Part shown: positions 25,941-34,326 of the stretch, piece by piece
Position numbering within the stretch: the first letter of the stretch is position 1
Layout: every line of letters starts with the position of its first letter
NCBI RefSeq assembly: GCF_000621545.1
Contig: NZ_JHYA01000001.1
Location: 62,001 to 126,000 of the forward strand
DNA from: Anaerovibrio lipolyticus LB2005
Lineage (GTDB): Bacteria; Bacillota; Negativicutes; Selenomonadales; Selenomonadaceae
Length of the DNA stretch: 64,000 bases
Direction of reading: 5' to 3'
The notes under the pieces: generated by a model
What the model saw: only the letters and a program-made list of their open reading frames with translations
Databases searched by the model: none
Told to the model about the DNA's origin: nothing
Made by a program: the position numbers and the translations under genes

Positions 25941-27125
25941 TTATTTTACGAATATCAGCTGCTGATATCCCTTTCCTGCGCGATATTCCTCAGCATCCTG
26001 TTCAGTGGACGGTCCCATAGCCATCTCACAGGCTTCCCCAGCCGCACGCAGCTTCTGAACTGCCTTTATGGCCTCCGGCTCCTTGCCAGGTGCAAAAGCT
26101 ACATATACATCACGTTGAGTCTGCGGTGCCTTCAAGCCATGACGCTCCAAAGCCAACATTACCCGCTCTATGCCAAAGGCAAAGCCAGTGGCCGACATAT
26201 CTGTGCCAAAATCCGTCAGCATGTTGTCATAGCGTCCGCCGCCACATAATGGATAACCAAGCCCTGGGGTATATGCCTCAAACACCATGCCGGTATAATA
26301 GCTGAAATCACGAATTACACCCAAATCAAAGGTTATATAGTTGGACACGCCATAGGCTTCCAAAAGATTGCAGATTTCAGACAGATTATCCAAGGCCTTA
26401 CGGGACTGTTCATTGTTCACCATAGAATAGGCCTTCTTTAGGATTTCGCGGTTACCATGAAGAAGCGGAATCTCCTTAACCATCTTTTTTGCATCCTCGG
26501 AAATATCCGCCTTATCAGCTATATTATTAAGACCTACCAAATCACGGTTTTCAATGGCTGCACGGATATTGCCCATTTCCTTGGCACTCAAGCCGCATTG
26601 CTTCATAAGGCCATTAATAAAGTCCACTTGTCCAAGGCAAATAATAAAGTCATTTAATCCCGTCTTTTTCAAGGCAGAAATGGCCAAAGCAATTATCTCT
26701 GCATCTGCAGTTGCCTTATCACTACCCAACAGCTCAACTCCCGCCTGATGGAATTCACACTGGCGACCAGTCTGGGCCTGCTCATAACGAAATACTGAGC
26801 TAATATATGACAGCTTTAATGGCAGCTTATCCTCCTTCATACGGGAAGCAGCTACTCTGGCAATAGGAGTAGTCATCTCGTAACGCAGAGCCATGGTACG
26901 GTTATTCTTATCAAAGAGCTTAAACATGTGAGGCTCCAAATTACTTCCGTTGCCCATAGTAAGGGTATCCAAAAATTCAACGGTTGGAGTCACTATTTCA
27001 TCATAGCCCCAAAGATTGAATTCTTCAGCTATTGCTGCTTCAATGGCACGCTTACCGGCAGCCTCACGAGGTAAAAAGTCTCTTGTACCATAAGGGATTT
27101 CCAAAACCATTTCTCTATTTTCCAT
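25941..27125 (-). CDS. hisZ: HisZ, ATP phosphoribosyltransferase regulatory subunit
   Basis: A 394-aa class II aaRS-like protein: MALRYEMTTPIARV (motif 2 region), RYEQAQTGRQCEFHQAGVELLG and GLGYPLCGGGRYDNM are typical of HisZ/HisS. It lacks the C-terminal anticodon-binding length of HisRS, and the separate hisG (219 aa) is the short form that requires HisZ, so HisZ is favoured. It forms the hetero-octamer with HisG that catalyses the first step of histidine synthesis and senses histidine. It is located 6 kb from the his operon, behind a TrpR-like regulator gene. The start ATG (27125) has GTAGGAG upstream. Confidence 0.88.
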   Translation of the reverse strand: MENREMVLEIPYGTRDFLPREAAGKRAIEAAIAEEFNLWGYDEIVTPTVEFLDTLTMGNGSNLEPHMFKLFDKNNRTMALRYEMTTPIARVAASRMKEDKLPLKLSYISSVFRYEQAQTGRQCEFHQAGVELLGSDKATADAEIIALAISALKKTGLNDFIICLGQVDFINGLMKQCGLSAKEMGNIRAAIENRDLVGLNNIADKADISEDAKKMVKEIPLLHGNREILKKAYSMVNNEQSRKALDNLSEICNLLEAYGVSNYITFDLGVIRDFSYYTGMVFEAYTPGLGYPLCGGGRYDNMLTDFGTDMSATGFAFGIERVMLALERHGLKAPQTQRDVYVAFAPGKEPEAIKAVQKLRAAGEACEMAMGPSTEQDAEEYRAGKGYQQLIFVK

Positions 27126-27158
27126 AGTCACTTCTCCTACGCCCAACTTGCTTTAATA

Positions 27159-27455
27159 CTATTTCTTCTCCTTTAAGCGATCCAATACCAGTGAATAGCC
27201 ATCTGCACCATAATTAAGGCAACGCTTTACCCTGCTGATGGTAGCTGTGCTGGCCCCGGTACGACTTACAATGTCATCATAGGTGTGATGATCCTGCAGC
27301 ATGCGGGCCACCTCCAGGCGCTGACTCATAGCCTTTATTTCACTGATAGTACAAATATCCTCAAAGAACTGATAGCATTCCTCCACAGTTTCCAGTTTTA
27401 AAACTGCCTCGCAAAGCTGATCGTTCAAATCATCCCTTAACTTAGGATTTACCAT
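27159..27455 (-). CDS. YerC/YecD-type TrpR-related regulator
   Basis: A 98-aa TrpR-like DNA-binding protein: LCEAVLKLETVEECYQFFED, IKAMSQRLEVARML and the HTH TYDDIVSRTGASTATISRV. The YerC/YecD family is the Firmicutes branch of the Trp repressor fold. From memory, comparative-genomics work has proposed members (named HisR) as histidine-gene repressors. Its position 33 bases upstream of hisZ on the same strand fits that role. The palindrome at the hisG promoter is a candidate target. Confidence 0.88.
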   Translation of the reverse strand: MVNPKLRDDLNDQLCEAVLKLETVEECYQFFEDICTISEIKAMSQRLEVARMLQDHHTYDDIVSRTGASTATISRVKRCLNYGADGYSLVLDRLKEKK

Positions 27456-27510
27456 AAAAACACCACCTGTTAATATACTATATGTTTATGACGCTTTCGT
27501 ACTTTTATTC

Positions 27511-27548
27511 TTTCACACTTTACTTTGTGAAAATATAGATATATTATA
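27511..27548 (-). promoter_or_regulatory. Promoter and inverted repeat ahead of the yerC-type gene
   Basis: On the minus strand a -10 box TATAAT (27543-27548) is followed by the dyad TTTCACA-N8-TGTGAAA (27511-27532), which lies in the early transcribed region. It could be an operator or a leader hairpin. It does not resemble the hisG palindrome. Confidence 0.45.
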
Positions 27549-27627
27549 CAGCAACTATCCAAATTTTGCCATAGAAATATAGAAAAAAACCGTAAACTTC
27601 AAAATATAGTATGCCTCAACAACAAAT

Positions 27628-27648
27628 AAAAAGCAGCCCGTAGGCTGC
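27628..27648 (-). terminator. Intrinsic terminator of accC
   Basis: A GCAGCC/GGCTGC stem with a 4-base loop and a minus-strand T run lies about 175 bases past the biotin carboxylase stop. The remaining sequence to the stop shows no convincing gene; a short minus frame at 27673-27873 has no ribosome site. Confidence 0.75.
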
Positions 27649-27823
27649 GTCATAGTATATTGTCATTACTCTTCAGTTGGCAGGTTCACATTCCGTGGGA
27701 GATATGTTTCTAAAACATAATCGTCCTCTAAGGATTCTTACTGGGACATATTTGTAAAGATGTATTCCAGATATTCTTTGGTATCGACTTTGTTTGGCAT
27801 ACCGGACTAATGTGATTTCCTCG

Positions 27824-29233
27824 TTATGCCAGATACATACTTTCGATAATGGCCCTGGCCAATTCAGTATCACTCATACCCTTCATTTTCTTAGGCGCAG
27901 ATACATATGCCGGCATGCGTTTTTTTATAAATTGTGTGTCGATATTGCCTGTACGAAAATAATTATCACGAAGGATTTTGTTATGAAGTGGCAAAGTGGT
28001 TTTTACTCCCTCAATGTGGAATTCATGCAGAGCACGCTCCATAATTTTTATGGCATCGCCACGATTGCGTCCGTGAACAATAATTTTTGCAATCAACGAA
28101 TCATAATAAGGCTCGATGTCCAGACCCGCTGTTACACCAGAGTCAAAGCGTACCCGTGGACCGCTCGGCCCATGGAGAAAGGTAATATGTCCAGGGGATG
28201 GCATAAAGTTTTTATCCGGATCCTCGGCGTTGATGCGGCATTCGATGGCGTGTCCCGTGAAAGTTACATCATCCTGTGTAAAATCCAAGGATTCACCAGC
28301 GGCGATACAAATTTGTGTGCGTACCAGGTCAATACCGGTTACTACTTCCGTAATACCATGCTCAACCTGGATACGGGGATTTATTTCCATGAAATAAAAT
28401 TCATTGTCAGCTAAATCCAGTAAAAACTCTACCGTACCGATATTGGAGTAATGAACACTTTTTGCTGCCTTAACAGCCAATGCTCCAACGCGGTTGCGCA
28501 TATCCTGGGTCAGTGCAATAGATGGTGATTCCTCCAGCAGCTTTTGATTGCGACGTTGCAGGGAGCATTCACGCTCCCCAAGATGCAGAACCTCCCCGTA
28601 GTTATCTGCCACCACCTGTACCTCAATATGGCGTGATCTTTCAATGAAATGCTCGAAATAATATTTTTCTTTCGTAATATCCACCAGTAGCTTCAAGATA
28701 TTTTTCAGGTCTTCTTCATCACGAGCGACACACATTCCTTTACCTCCACCACCTGAAACTGGCTTCAGAATAACCGGATAACCGACCTCCTTGGCACTCC
28801 TGATGGCTTCCTCGTTGCTGTTCAGCGGATTGCTGCCCTTGGCCATTGGAATACCCGACGGCATTATGGAGGCTCTTGCGATATCCTTATCCCCCACCAG
28901 ACGAATGGTTTCCGGCATTGGCCCAATCCATGTAATACCGGCATCTGTTACCTGTTCTGCGAAATCTGCATCCTCCGACAAAAAGCCGTAACCGGGATGC
29001 AGAGCATCAGCTTTTGTCTGAATTGCAGCGTTAAGGATTGCTTCTTTATTAAGATAGCTTTCCTGAGCATCCGCTGGTCCGATATTTACGGCTTTATCCG
29101 CCAATCTGACATGCAGGGCATCGGCATCAGCATCAGAGTATACAGCTATAGTTTCAATATCCAGCTCCTGACAGGCACGGATAATACGGACAGCTATTTC
29201 ACCACGATTGGCAATAAGAACACGCTTAAACAT
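27824..29233 (-). CDS. accC: Biotin carboxylase (AccC-type)
   Basis: A 469-aa biotin carboxylase with all domains: an N-terminal Rossmann-type domain (KRVLIANRGEIAVRIIRAC), ATP-grasp with the glycine-rich VSGGGGKGM, RHIEVQVVADN, active-site MEINPRIQVEHGITE and the C-terminal YDSLIAKIIVHG. It carboxylates biotin on its carrier protein using ATP and bicarbonate. No carrier or carboxyltransferase gene is adjacent, so it could serve acetyl-CoA carboxylase or another biotin enzyme such as pyruvate carboxylase subunit A. It is a single-gene transcript with its own promoter and terminator. Confidence 0.92.
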   Translation of the reverse strand: MFKRVLIANRGEIAVRIIRACQELDIETIAVYSDADADALHVRLADKAVNIGPADAQESYLNKEAILNAAIQTKADALHPGYGFLSEDADFAEQVTDAGITWIGPMPETIRLVGDKDIARASIMPSGIPMAKGSNPLNSNEEAIRSAKEVGYPVILKPVSGGGGKGMCVARDEEDLKNILKLLVDITKEKYYFEHFIERSRHIEVQVVADNYGEVLHLGERECSLQRRNQKLLEESPSIALTQDMRNRVGALAVKAAKSVHYSNIGTVEFLLDLADNEFYFMEINPRIQVEHGITEVVTGIDLVRTQICIAAGESLDFTQDDVTFTGHAIECRINAEDPDKNFMPSPGHITFLHGPSGPRVRFDSGVTAGLDIEPYYDSLIAKIIVHGRNRGDAIKIMERALHEFHIEGVKTTLPLHNKILRDNYFRTGNIDTQFIKKRMPAYVSAPKKMKGMSDTELARAIIESMYLA

Positions 29234-29289
29234 ATGATTACCTCCTAACCTCTAAAAAATAGAATATCCCCAAATTCATCATACCAATA

Positions 29290-29387
29290 ATTATACATCG
29301 GTTAATATACAAGTCAATAAAAAACATACCCGTTTTTATAAACAAAATAAAGTATACAAAATACTGTATAAAATACAGATACAGTAT
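29290..29387 (-). promoter_or_regulatory. accC promoter with upstream overlapping dyads
   Basis: A strong minus-strand promoter reads TTGACT (29312-29317), a 16-base spacer, TATAAT (29290-29295). About 45 bases upstream of the -35 lies CTGTAT-AAA-ATACAG (29364-29378), nested in the wider dyad ATACTGTAT...ATACAGTAT (29361-29387). Together they look like one and a half operators for a dimeric regulator. The rest of the 29234-29548 gap is AT-rich. Confidence 0.6.
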
Positions 29388-29490
29388 AGCATTTTATTTC
29401 AATTATTAATGATTTTTATTTTTCAATTGTAAAACAGAGGATAAACGTAATGATAAATTTATCATACGATTATTCCGAAAGCTATCCACT

Positions 29491-29533
29491 AAAAATGCAG
29501 GTTATCCGCATTGCCTGTTGATAACCTGCATTT
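29491..29533 (-). terminator. Intrinsic terminator of the SagB-EIIA-recG operon
   Basis: A perfect 14-bp stem (AAATGCAGGTTATC / GATAACCTGCATTT) with a 13-base loop and a five-T run on the minus strand lies 16 bases past recG. Confidence 0.9.
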
Positions 29534-29548
29534 GAGTTGATAGTATAG

Positions 29549-31615
29549 TTAGGTATCGGTAATATTCATAAAATGCTCTTTGTACTGAAGCTCCAATATT
29601 GGCAGCACATAATCAAGATCCACCCTGTTTTCCATGGTTTCAAGGGCTGCACGGCGGGCCTCCAGTAAAATGTCTATATCCTGCAAAACATCGGCAATCT
29701 TTAAATCCGGCAGTCCATGCTGCATTGAGCCGAAGAATTGTCCCGGCCCTCGGAGCTTTAAATCCTCCTCAGCCAATACGAAGCCATCAGAGGTGGTCTC
29801 CATAATACGCATGCGTTCCTTGGACACTTCAGTTTTACCATCTGTAACCAGCACGCAATAGGAGCTGTATTCACCACGGCCAATACGCCCCCTAAGCTGA
29901 TGAAGCTGAGCCAGACCAAATTGCTGGGCATTTTCAATGACCATCATACTGGCATTGGGCACATTCACACCTACCTCGATAACCGTTGTTGCCACCAATA
30001 GCTTAAGATGTCCTTCGTAGAACTCCTGCATAATGGCTTCCTTGTCCTTCTGCTTCAGCTTACCATGAACAAGTCCGCAGGGAATATCCCGAAAAATACC
30101 ATGAGTCAGCTCATCATAAACTGCCTCAGCAGACAGGAGATTACTTTCCTCACTGTCCTCAATAAGAGGACATACAACATATCCCTGACGCCCCTTAGAA
30201 ATTTCATCCCGCATAAATTTATAAATAAGCTCACGCCTGTCCGGAGTGCGCACGAAGGTTCTCACCGGCTTTCTGCCAGGTGGCAGTTCCTGAATAAGTG
30301 ACACATCCAAATCACCATATACCGTCAAAGTCATGGTACGTGGAATTGGGGTGGCCGTCATAACCAGCACATCCGGCATGAGTGTGCCCTTTTTCTCCAG
30401 CTCAGCCCGCTGATTGATACCAAAACGATGCTGCTCGTCCGTTACCACCAGACCAAGCTTCTTAAAGGACACCTGCTCCTGAATTAGGGCATGGGTACCG
30501 ATAACAATATCTATTTGCTGAGCTGCCAGCTCCTCGTAAATCTGCTCCCGCTGCTTTTTCGTGAGCTTTCCAGACAAAAGAGCCACCTTTACTCCAAGTG
30601 GCTCCAGCTGTTTTACGAAACCTTCATAATGCTGTCTGGCTAAAATTTCCGTAGGAGCCATCAGAGCCCCCTGATAACCGTTTTCTACTGTCTTTATGAG
30701 GGCCAGCATGGCAATAACCGTCTTGCCGGATCCCACATCACCCTGTACCAAACGACGCATAGGCACAGAGCTCTCCATGTCATTACAAATATCATTCCAG
30801 GCCCTTCGCTGGTCCCCAGTAAGTTCAAAAGGCAGCGATCCCATAAGCTTATCCACCATTACGCTGTTGAGCCCATGCCTTATGCCCTGCTTTTTCTCCT
30901 GAGTCCGTTTTTTCAGCATCATAAGACCGCATTGTATAAGGTACAGCTCTTCAAATGCCAGACGATTCCTGGCCTGCTTAACCTTGGCAAAGCTATCCGG
31001 GAAATGAATTCCCCAAAAGGCGTCACCACGAGGCAACAGCCTATAACGATTGGCAATATTTTCAGGAATAACCTCTGGAATTGTATCCACACTATTTAAA
31101 AGCTCTCTGATGGATTTTCGGAAGAATTTTTGATTAAGGGCCTCTGTAGAAGGATAAATAGGAAGTATTCCCAGCCCCTTGGTCTCATCCTCATCAGGGT
31201 CCATAATCTCAAAGGAAGAAAGCTGACTCATGGCGTACTGGCCCTGACCTCCAAAAGCGAATTCCACCTTTCCGGTAGCAAAAACCTTTTTACCCGGCTT
31301 TAGCTTCGCCTTCAAAAAACGCTGATTAAACCACGTAATCTGCACAAATCCAGTGCCATCACTAACCATGGCTGTCAGAATAAGCATATTTCGACGCCCG
31401 GCTCTTTTTTCCTGTAGAGAGGTTATAACGCCGGAAATAGTAGACTTTTCCCCTGGCTTCAGCTCCCCAATAGGAGTAATGCTGCTTTGATCTTCATAGC
31501 AACGTGGATAGTGGGTCAGCATATCAAAAATTCTGCTTATACCTAATTTTTTAAGGAGCTGAGCCTTCTTTGGTCCGATTCCCTTCAAATATTGAATATC
31601 CTGATCCAGCTCCAT
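29549..31615 (-). CDS. recG: ATP-dependent DNA helicase RecG
   Basis: A 688-aa RecG. It has an N-terminal wedge/OB domain (residues about 1-240, with LKGIGPKKAQLLKKLGI and the KVFATGKVEF strand), then an SF2 helicase with VQGDVGSGKTVIAMLAL, DEQHRFGINQR and VMTATPIPRTMTLTVYGD, and the C-terminal TRG-like region ending in LRGRIGRGEYSSYCVLV. It remodels stalled replication forks and Holliday junctions. The ATG at 31615 has GGAGG six bases upstream. It is the last gene of a three-gene operon with SagB-like and EIIA genes, an unusual setting. Confidence 0.97.
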   Translation of the reverse strand: MELDQDIQYLKGIGPKKAQLLKKLGISRIFDMLTHYPRCYEDQSSITPIGELKPGEKSTISGVITSLQEKRAGRRNMLILTAMVSDGTGFVQITWFNQRFLKAKLKPGKKVFATGKVEFAFGGQGQYAMSQLSSFEIMDPDEDETKGLGILPIYPSTEALNQKFFRKSIRELLNSVDTIPEVIPENIANRYRLLPRGDAFWGIHFPDSFAKVKQARNRLAFEELYLIQCGLMMLKKRTQEKKQGIRHGLNSVMVDKLMGSLPFELTGDQRRAWNDICNDMESSVPMRRLVQGDVGSGKTVIAMLALIKTVENGYQGALMAPTEILARQHYEGFVKQLEPLGVKVALLSGKLTKKQREQIYEELAAQQIDIVIGTHALIQEQVSFKKLGLVVTDEQHRFGINQRAELEKKGTLMPDVLVMTATPIPRTMTLTVYGDLDVSLIQELPPGRKPVRTFVRTPDRRELIYKFMRDEISKGRQGYVVCPLIEDSEESNLLSAEAVYDELTHGIFRDIPCGLVHGKLKQKDKEAIMQEFYEGHLKLLVATTVIEVGVNVPNASMMVIENAQQFGLAQLHQLRGRIGRGEYSSYCVLVTDGKTEVSKERMRIMETTSDGFVLAEEDLKLRGPGQFFGSMQHGLPDLKIADVLQDIDILLEARRAALETMENRVDLDYVLPILELQYKEHFMNITDT

Positions 31616-31645
31616 AAAAATCCTCCACAACTACTGTACTTACTT

Positions 31646-32377
31646 TTATTCTCCGCCACCACTATTCAGGAATACACCTATGGTTACGAAAATAACTACC
31701 ATTACTGCAACAAGCCCCACAAACATTGCTCCCAGCTTCACCCAGTTAGTGGAATCTTTGAGGAACTCCTCGCTTTCATTTTTTAGCTCATCGATAACGG
31801 ATACATCCTTTGGTGGCTTCTTTACTTCCTTCTCAGGAGCTCCTGCCTCCTTTGTCTCTTCCTCAGCAGGCTTTTCCTCCCCCTCAGGTGCCTCTTCCTT
31901 AATTATCTCAACTACCCTAAAAATCTCACCGGCGCCAGCCTCTACATCCCCTACATTGGCCTTGATTTCCGTGTCCTCTTCTTCCTCATTTACAACGATA
32001 ACAGGAGTAATAGTATTAATTCCTTTTTCCTCAAAGGCCCCCAAATCGTATTCTGCCACAAGATCACCGGCCTGGACACGCTGGCCCTGCTTTACATGTA
32101 AAATGGTAGTCTTATCCGCCACCTCATGGCCCTCTAAGCCAACATGGACCAAAATATTAAGGCCAGTATTTGTCTGAAAGCCAATAGCATGCTTAGTGGC
32201 AGCCACTACGGAAACTATACCGCTAATAGGGCTGTACAGCATACCATCCTTTGGAATAATGGCCACACCATCACCCATCATTTTCTTGGAAAAGGTATCA
32301 TCAGGCACCTCAATTAAATCAACGATTTTTCCTGTCATCGGTGCAAAAATAGAACTCTCTCTTGTATTCTGAGCCAT
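31646..32377 (-). CDS. PTS glucose-type EIIA domain with a C-terminal membrane anchor
   Basis: A 243-aa protein. Residues 8-145 are a Crr-like EIIA: IFAPMTGKIVDLIEVPDDTF, VAATKHAIGF (His 63), GLNILVHVGLEG (His 78, the phosphorylated position by analogy), and VQAGDLVAEYD. A Glu/Pro/Ala-rich linker (150-195) follows, then one membrane helix near the end (WVKLGAMFVGLVAVMVVIFV). Stand-alone EIIA-Glc is normally soluble and about 165 aa. No EIIB or EIIC domain is nearby, so the role may be regulatory signalling at the membrane rather than sugar uptake. It lies 16 bases after the SagB-like gene. Confidence 0.85.
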   Translation of the reverse strand: MAQNTRESSIFAPMTGKIVDLIEVPDDTFSKKMMGDGVAIIPKDGMLYSPISGIVSVVAATKHAIGFQTNTGLNILVHVGLEGHEVADKTTILHVKQGQRVQAGDLVAEYDLGAFEEKGINTITPVIVVNEEEEDTEIKANVGDVEAGAGEIFRVVEIIKEEAPEGEEKPAEEETKEAGAPEKEVKKPPKDVSVIDELKNESEEFLKDSTNWVKLGAMFVGLVAVMVVIFVTIGVFLNSGGGE

Positions 32378-32393
32378 AATAACTCAACCCCTT

Positions 32394-33134
32394 TTATCTG
32401 ATTTTGCCCACATGTGCCGCATAGACCATGAATTCTTCTTCCCCATCAAGGCCTAATTCACGGTTCAGCTCTTCATCATTAAAATGACCTATAGCACAGC
32501 ATCCTATCTCCTGGGTATAGCATGCCAAATAAAGATTTTGGCACACATGACCAGCATCCAGATAAAGATACTGCAATGACCTTCCCCCAAAGGCATAGTC
32601 CATTCTGTCAAGAACTGCCGCCCACATAAAGGTAACGGCACTGGCATCATACATATTTATTTTATTGAAGCCCTTTTGCAGTCTTTCCTTGACACCATCT
32701 CCAATATCAACTGGCAGAAGTGCATGCTCAAAGGCCAAAAATCTGTACAAACCTTTTTCAAGTCCCTCGACCTTATCTATATAGAGATAAGTTTCAAAGG
32801 CGTTTCTGGCACCAGCCGAAGGCACAGTACGCTTGGTGGCACCGGCAGGAAGCACCATCTTAACCCCTTGGGTACACCACAGAAGGAATGACAACTCCTT
32901 CATGGTAAGAGGCCGTTCACTGTATTCACGAACAGTGGAACGAAGCTCCATCAGCTCCAAAAAGCTGACTTCCTTATCCTCCAGGTAATCCGGCTCCGGC
33001 AAGGCTATCAGCTGGGCATCCTCAGGATATGGCTTTTGGGGTATAGGCACTTCTTCATGGTTAATCTTTCTTGTATTAAGATTATTTTTAACCAAGGATG
33101 CCTCACGCAAAGCCTTAAATATATCCTTGTACAT
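32394..33134 (-). CDS. SagB/ThcOx-type nitroreductase
   Basis: A 246-aa FMN-dependent oxidoreductase of the SagB/ThcOx group: FLELMELRSTVREYSERPLT (FMN phosphate-binding Arg), LSFLLWCTQGV, TVPSAGARNAFETYLYI and the C-terminal CQNLYLACYTQEIGCCAIGHF. SagB enzymes oxidise azoline rings in peptide natural products, but no peptide or cyclodehydratase gene is seen here. Stand-alone members occur widely with unknown substrates. It has no strong ribosome site; its ATG follows directly on the T run of the his terminator. Confidence 0.85.
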   Translation of the reverse strand: MYKDIFKALREASLVKNNLNTRKINHEEVPIPQKPYPEDAQLIALPEPDYLEDKEVSFLELMELRSTVREYSERPLTMKELSFLLWCTQGVKMVLPAGATKRTVPSAGARNAFETYLYIDKVEGLEKGLYRFLAFEHALLPVDIGDGVKERLQKGFNKINMYDASAVTFMWAAVLDRMDYAFGGRSLQYLYLDAGHVCQNLYLACYTQEIGCCAIGHFNDEELNRELGLDGEEEFMVYAAHVGKIR

Positions 33135-33196
33135 AAAAAACGCCTGCCCTTCAAAGTATCACTACTTGTAATTATATAACAAAGGACAAGCGTTTT
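33135..33196 (-). terminator. his operon terminator overlapping the SagB start
   Basis: On the minus strand AAAACGCTTGTCCTTT pairs with GAAGGGCAGGCGTTTT over 16 positions (three G-U) and runs into a T run that touches the next gene's ATG at 33134. The loop contains TATAAT (33171-33176), a possible -10 box for SagB. Confidence 0.75.
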
Positions 33197-33211
33197 AAAT
33201 ACATTATTATT

Positions 33212-33913
33212 TTAATCTACAGGACGAATGCCGGTTTTACCCGTAAATTTATGATAATCACCGCCATTATGACGATTTACCAGCTCACAGAATACTTCCT
33301 CAGGGTTGATATTATGATATGCCATCAGTACAAGACAGTGATACCAGAGGTCACCCATCTCATAGATGATTTCATTTTTATCATTGTTCTTGGAGGCAAT
33401 AATTGTCTCTACAGCCTCTTCACCCACCTTCTTAAGAATCTTGTCCTGACCCTTTTCAAAAAGGTAGTTGGTGTAAGAGCCTTCCTTTGGATTCAGCTGG
33501 CGGTCCTTAATAACATCATAAAGCTCGTTCATGATGTTGGCCAGATAATACTTCTCAGGCTGCTCGACCACAGCCAGAGCCTTTTCATTTTTCAGCAGTC
33601 TGCGTCCGCTAAAGCAGGAATATGTACCAGTATGGCAGGCACCAGTGCCCTTCTGATGAACAATAACCAAAAGGGTATCCCCATCACAATCGTAATAAAG
33701 GTCCTTTACCTCCTGCACATTACCAGAGGTGGCTCCCTTATTCCATAATGCCTTGCGGCTGCGGCTCCAGAACCAGGTGGTTCTCGTTTCAATGGTTTTT
33801 TGGAGAGAGTCAGCATTCATGTATGCCATCATCAGCACCTGGCCATTTTCTTCCTGAATAATGGCTGGTACCAGGCCCTTTTCATCAAATTTAATCATTG
33901 AAATGTCAATCAT
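33212..33913 (-). CDS. hisIE: HisIE bifunctional enzyme
   Basis: A 233-aa fusion. Residues 1-115 are phosphoribosyl-AMP cyclohydrolase with [29 protein letters not shown] and [12 protein letters not shown] (zinc ligands). Residues 130-225 are phosphoribosyl-ATP pyrophosphatase ([46 protein letters not shown]). It performs steps 2 and 3 of histidine synthesis. The ATG at 33913 (GGAGGG seven bases upstream) was chosen over one five codons earlier. It is the last gene of the his operon but is separated from hisF by two large fold-back elements. Confidence 0.95.
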   Translation of the reverse strand: MIDISMIKFDEKGLVPAIIQEENGQVLMMAYMNADSLQKTIETRTTWFWSRSRKALWNKGATSGNVQEVKDLYYDCDGDTLLVIVHQKGTGACHTGTYSCFSGRRLLKNEKALAVVEQPEKYYLANIMNELYDVIKDRQLNPKEGSYTNYLFEKGQDKILKKVGEEAVETIIASKNNDKNEIIYEMGDLWYHCLVLMAYHNINPEEVFCELVNRHNGGDYHKFTGKTGIRPVD

Positions 33914-33942
33914 AGTGTATCCCTCCATTTTTGGTGTATCCG

Positions 33943-34132
33943 GTTGATAAGAGACAGTTGACTTCAGCGAGGGACTCAGGGCTAAAACTATTATTTTGCT
34001 TTTAATTAGTCAGCAAGAAAAATCCAAACTCGCTTCGCTCAAACAATGGATGTTTTCTCGCTGTGTAAGAATGCAAAAAATAGTTTTTTAACGCCCATCG
34101 CCCAATGCTTCAGTCAAACTGCTCTTATCAAC
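33943..34132. repeat. Fold-back element 1 (190 bp imperfect palindrome)
   Basis: The left end GTTGATAAGAGACAGTTGAC matches the inverse of the right end (GTCAAACTGCTCTTATCAAC). Inner arms AAAACTATTATTTTGC / GCAAAAAATAGTTTT and AGCAAGAAAAATCC / GGATGTTTTCTCGCT continue the pairing to a central loop with AACTCGCTTCGCTCAAACAA. The whole element can fold into one long hairpin. No open frame is present. Confidence 0.85.
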
Positions 34133-34144
34133 ATATATTTTCAA

Positions 34145-34325
34145 GTAGATCGGTACTAAAAAGAGCCATTAAACTACAACACGTAATAAATATTTTTTTA
34201 CATACCTGCATTAGTGAGAAAAATTATTTGTTTGAGCAAAGCGAGTTATAATTTTTCTCGCTATACAAATTATTGTAAAAAAATATTTTAGTGATGTAGT
34301 TGAGGCGATAGTTAGTACCGACTAC
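34145..34325. repeat. Fold-back element 2 (181 bp, same family, inverted)
   Basis: The outer arms GTAGATCGGTACTAA / TTAGTACCGACTAC, middle arms AATATTTTTTTACA / TGTAAAAAAATATT, and inner arms TAGTGAGAAAAATTAT / ATAATTTTTCTCGCTA surround a loop with GTTTGAGCAAAGCGAGTT. That loop is the reverse complement of element 1's loop with one change. The arms differ in sequence from element 1 but keep their own pairing. It ends one base before the hisF stop codon. Confidence 0.85.
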
Positions 34326-34326
34326 C

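Noticed and set aside
25941-27125. Histidyl-tRNA synthetase
   Set aside because: Same fold and motifs, but the C-terminal anticodon-binding part is too short and a short-form hisG is present, so HisZ is the better call.
27673-27873. Minus-strand 66-codon frame overlapping the accC end
   Set aside because: No ribosome site, overlaps accC and lies between accC and its terminator.
33943-34325. Insertion sequence remnants
   Set aside because: No transposase-like frame and no obvious target duplications; the whole length is palindromic, so fold-back elements describe them better.
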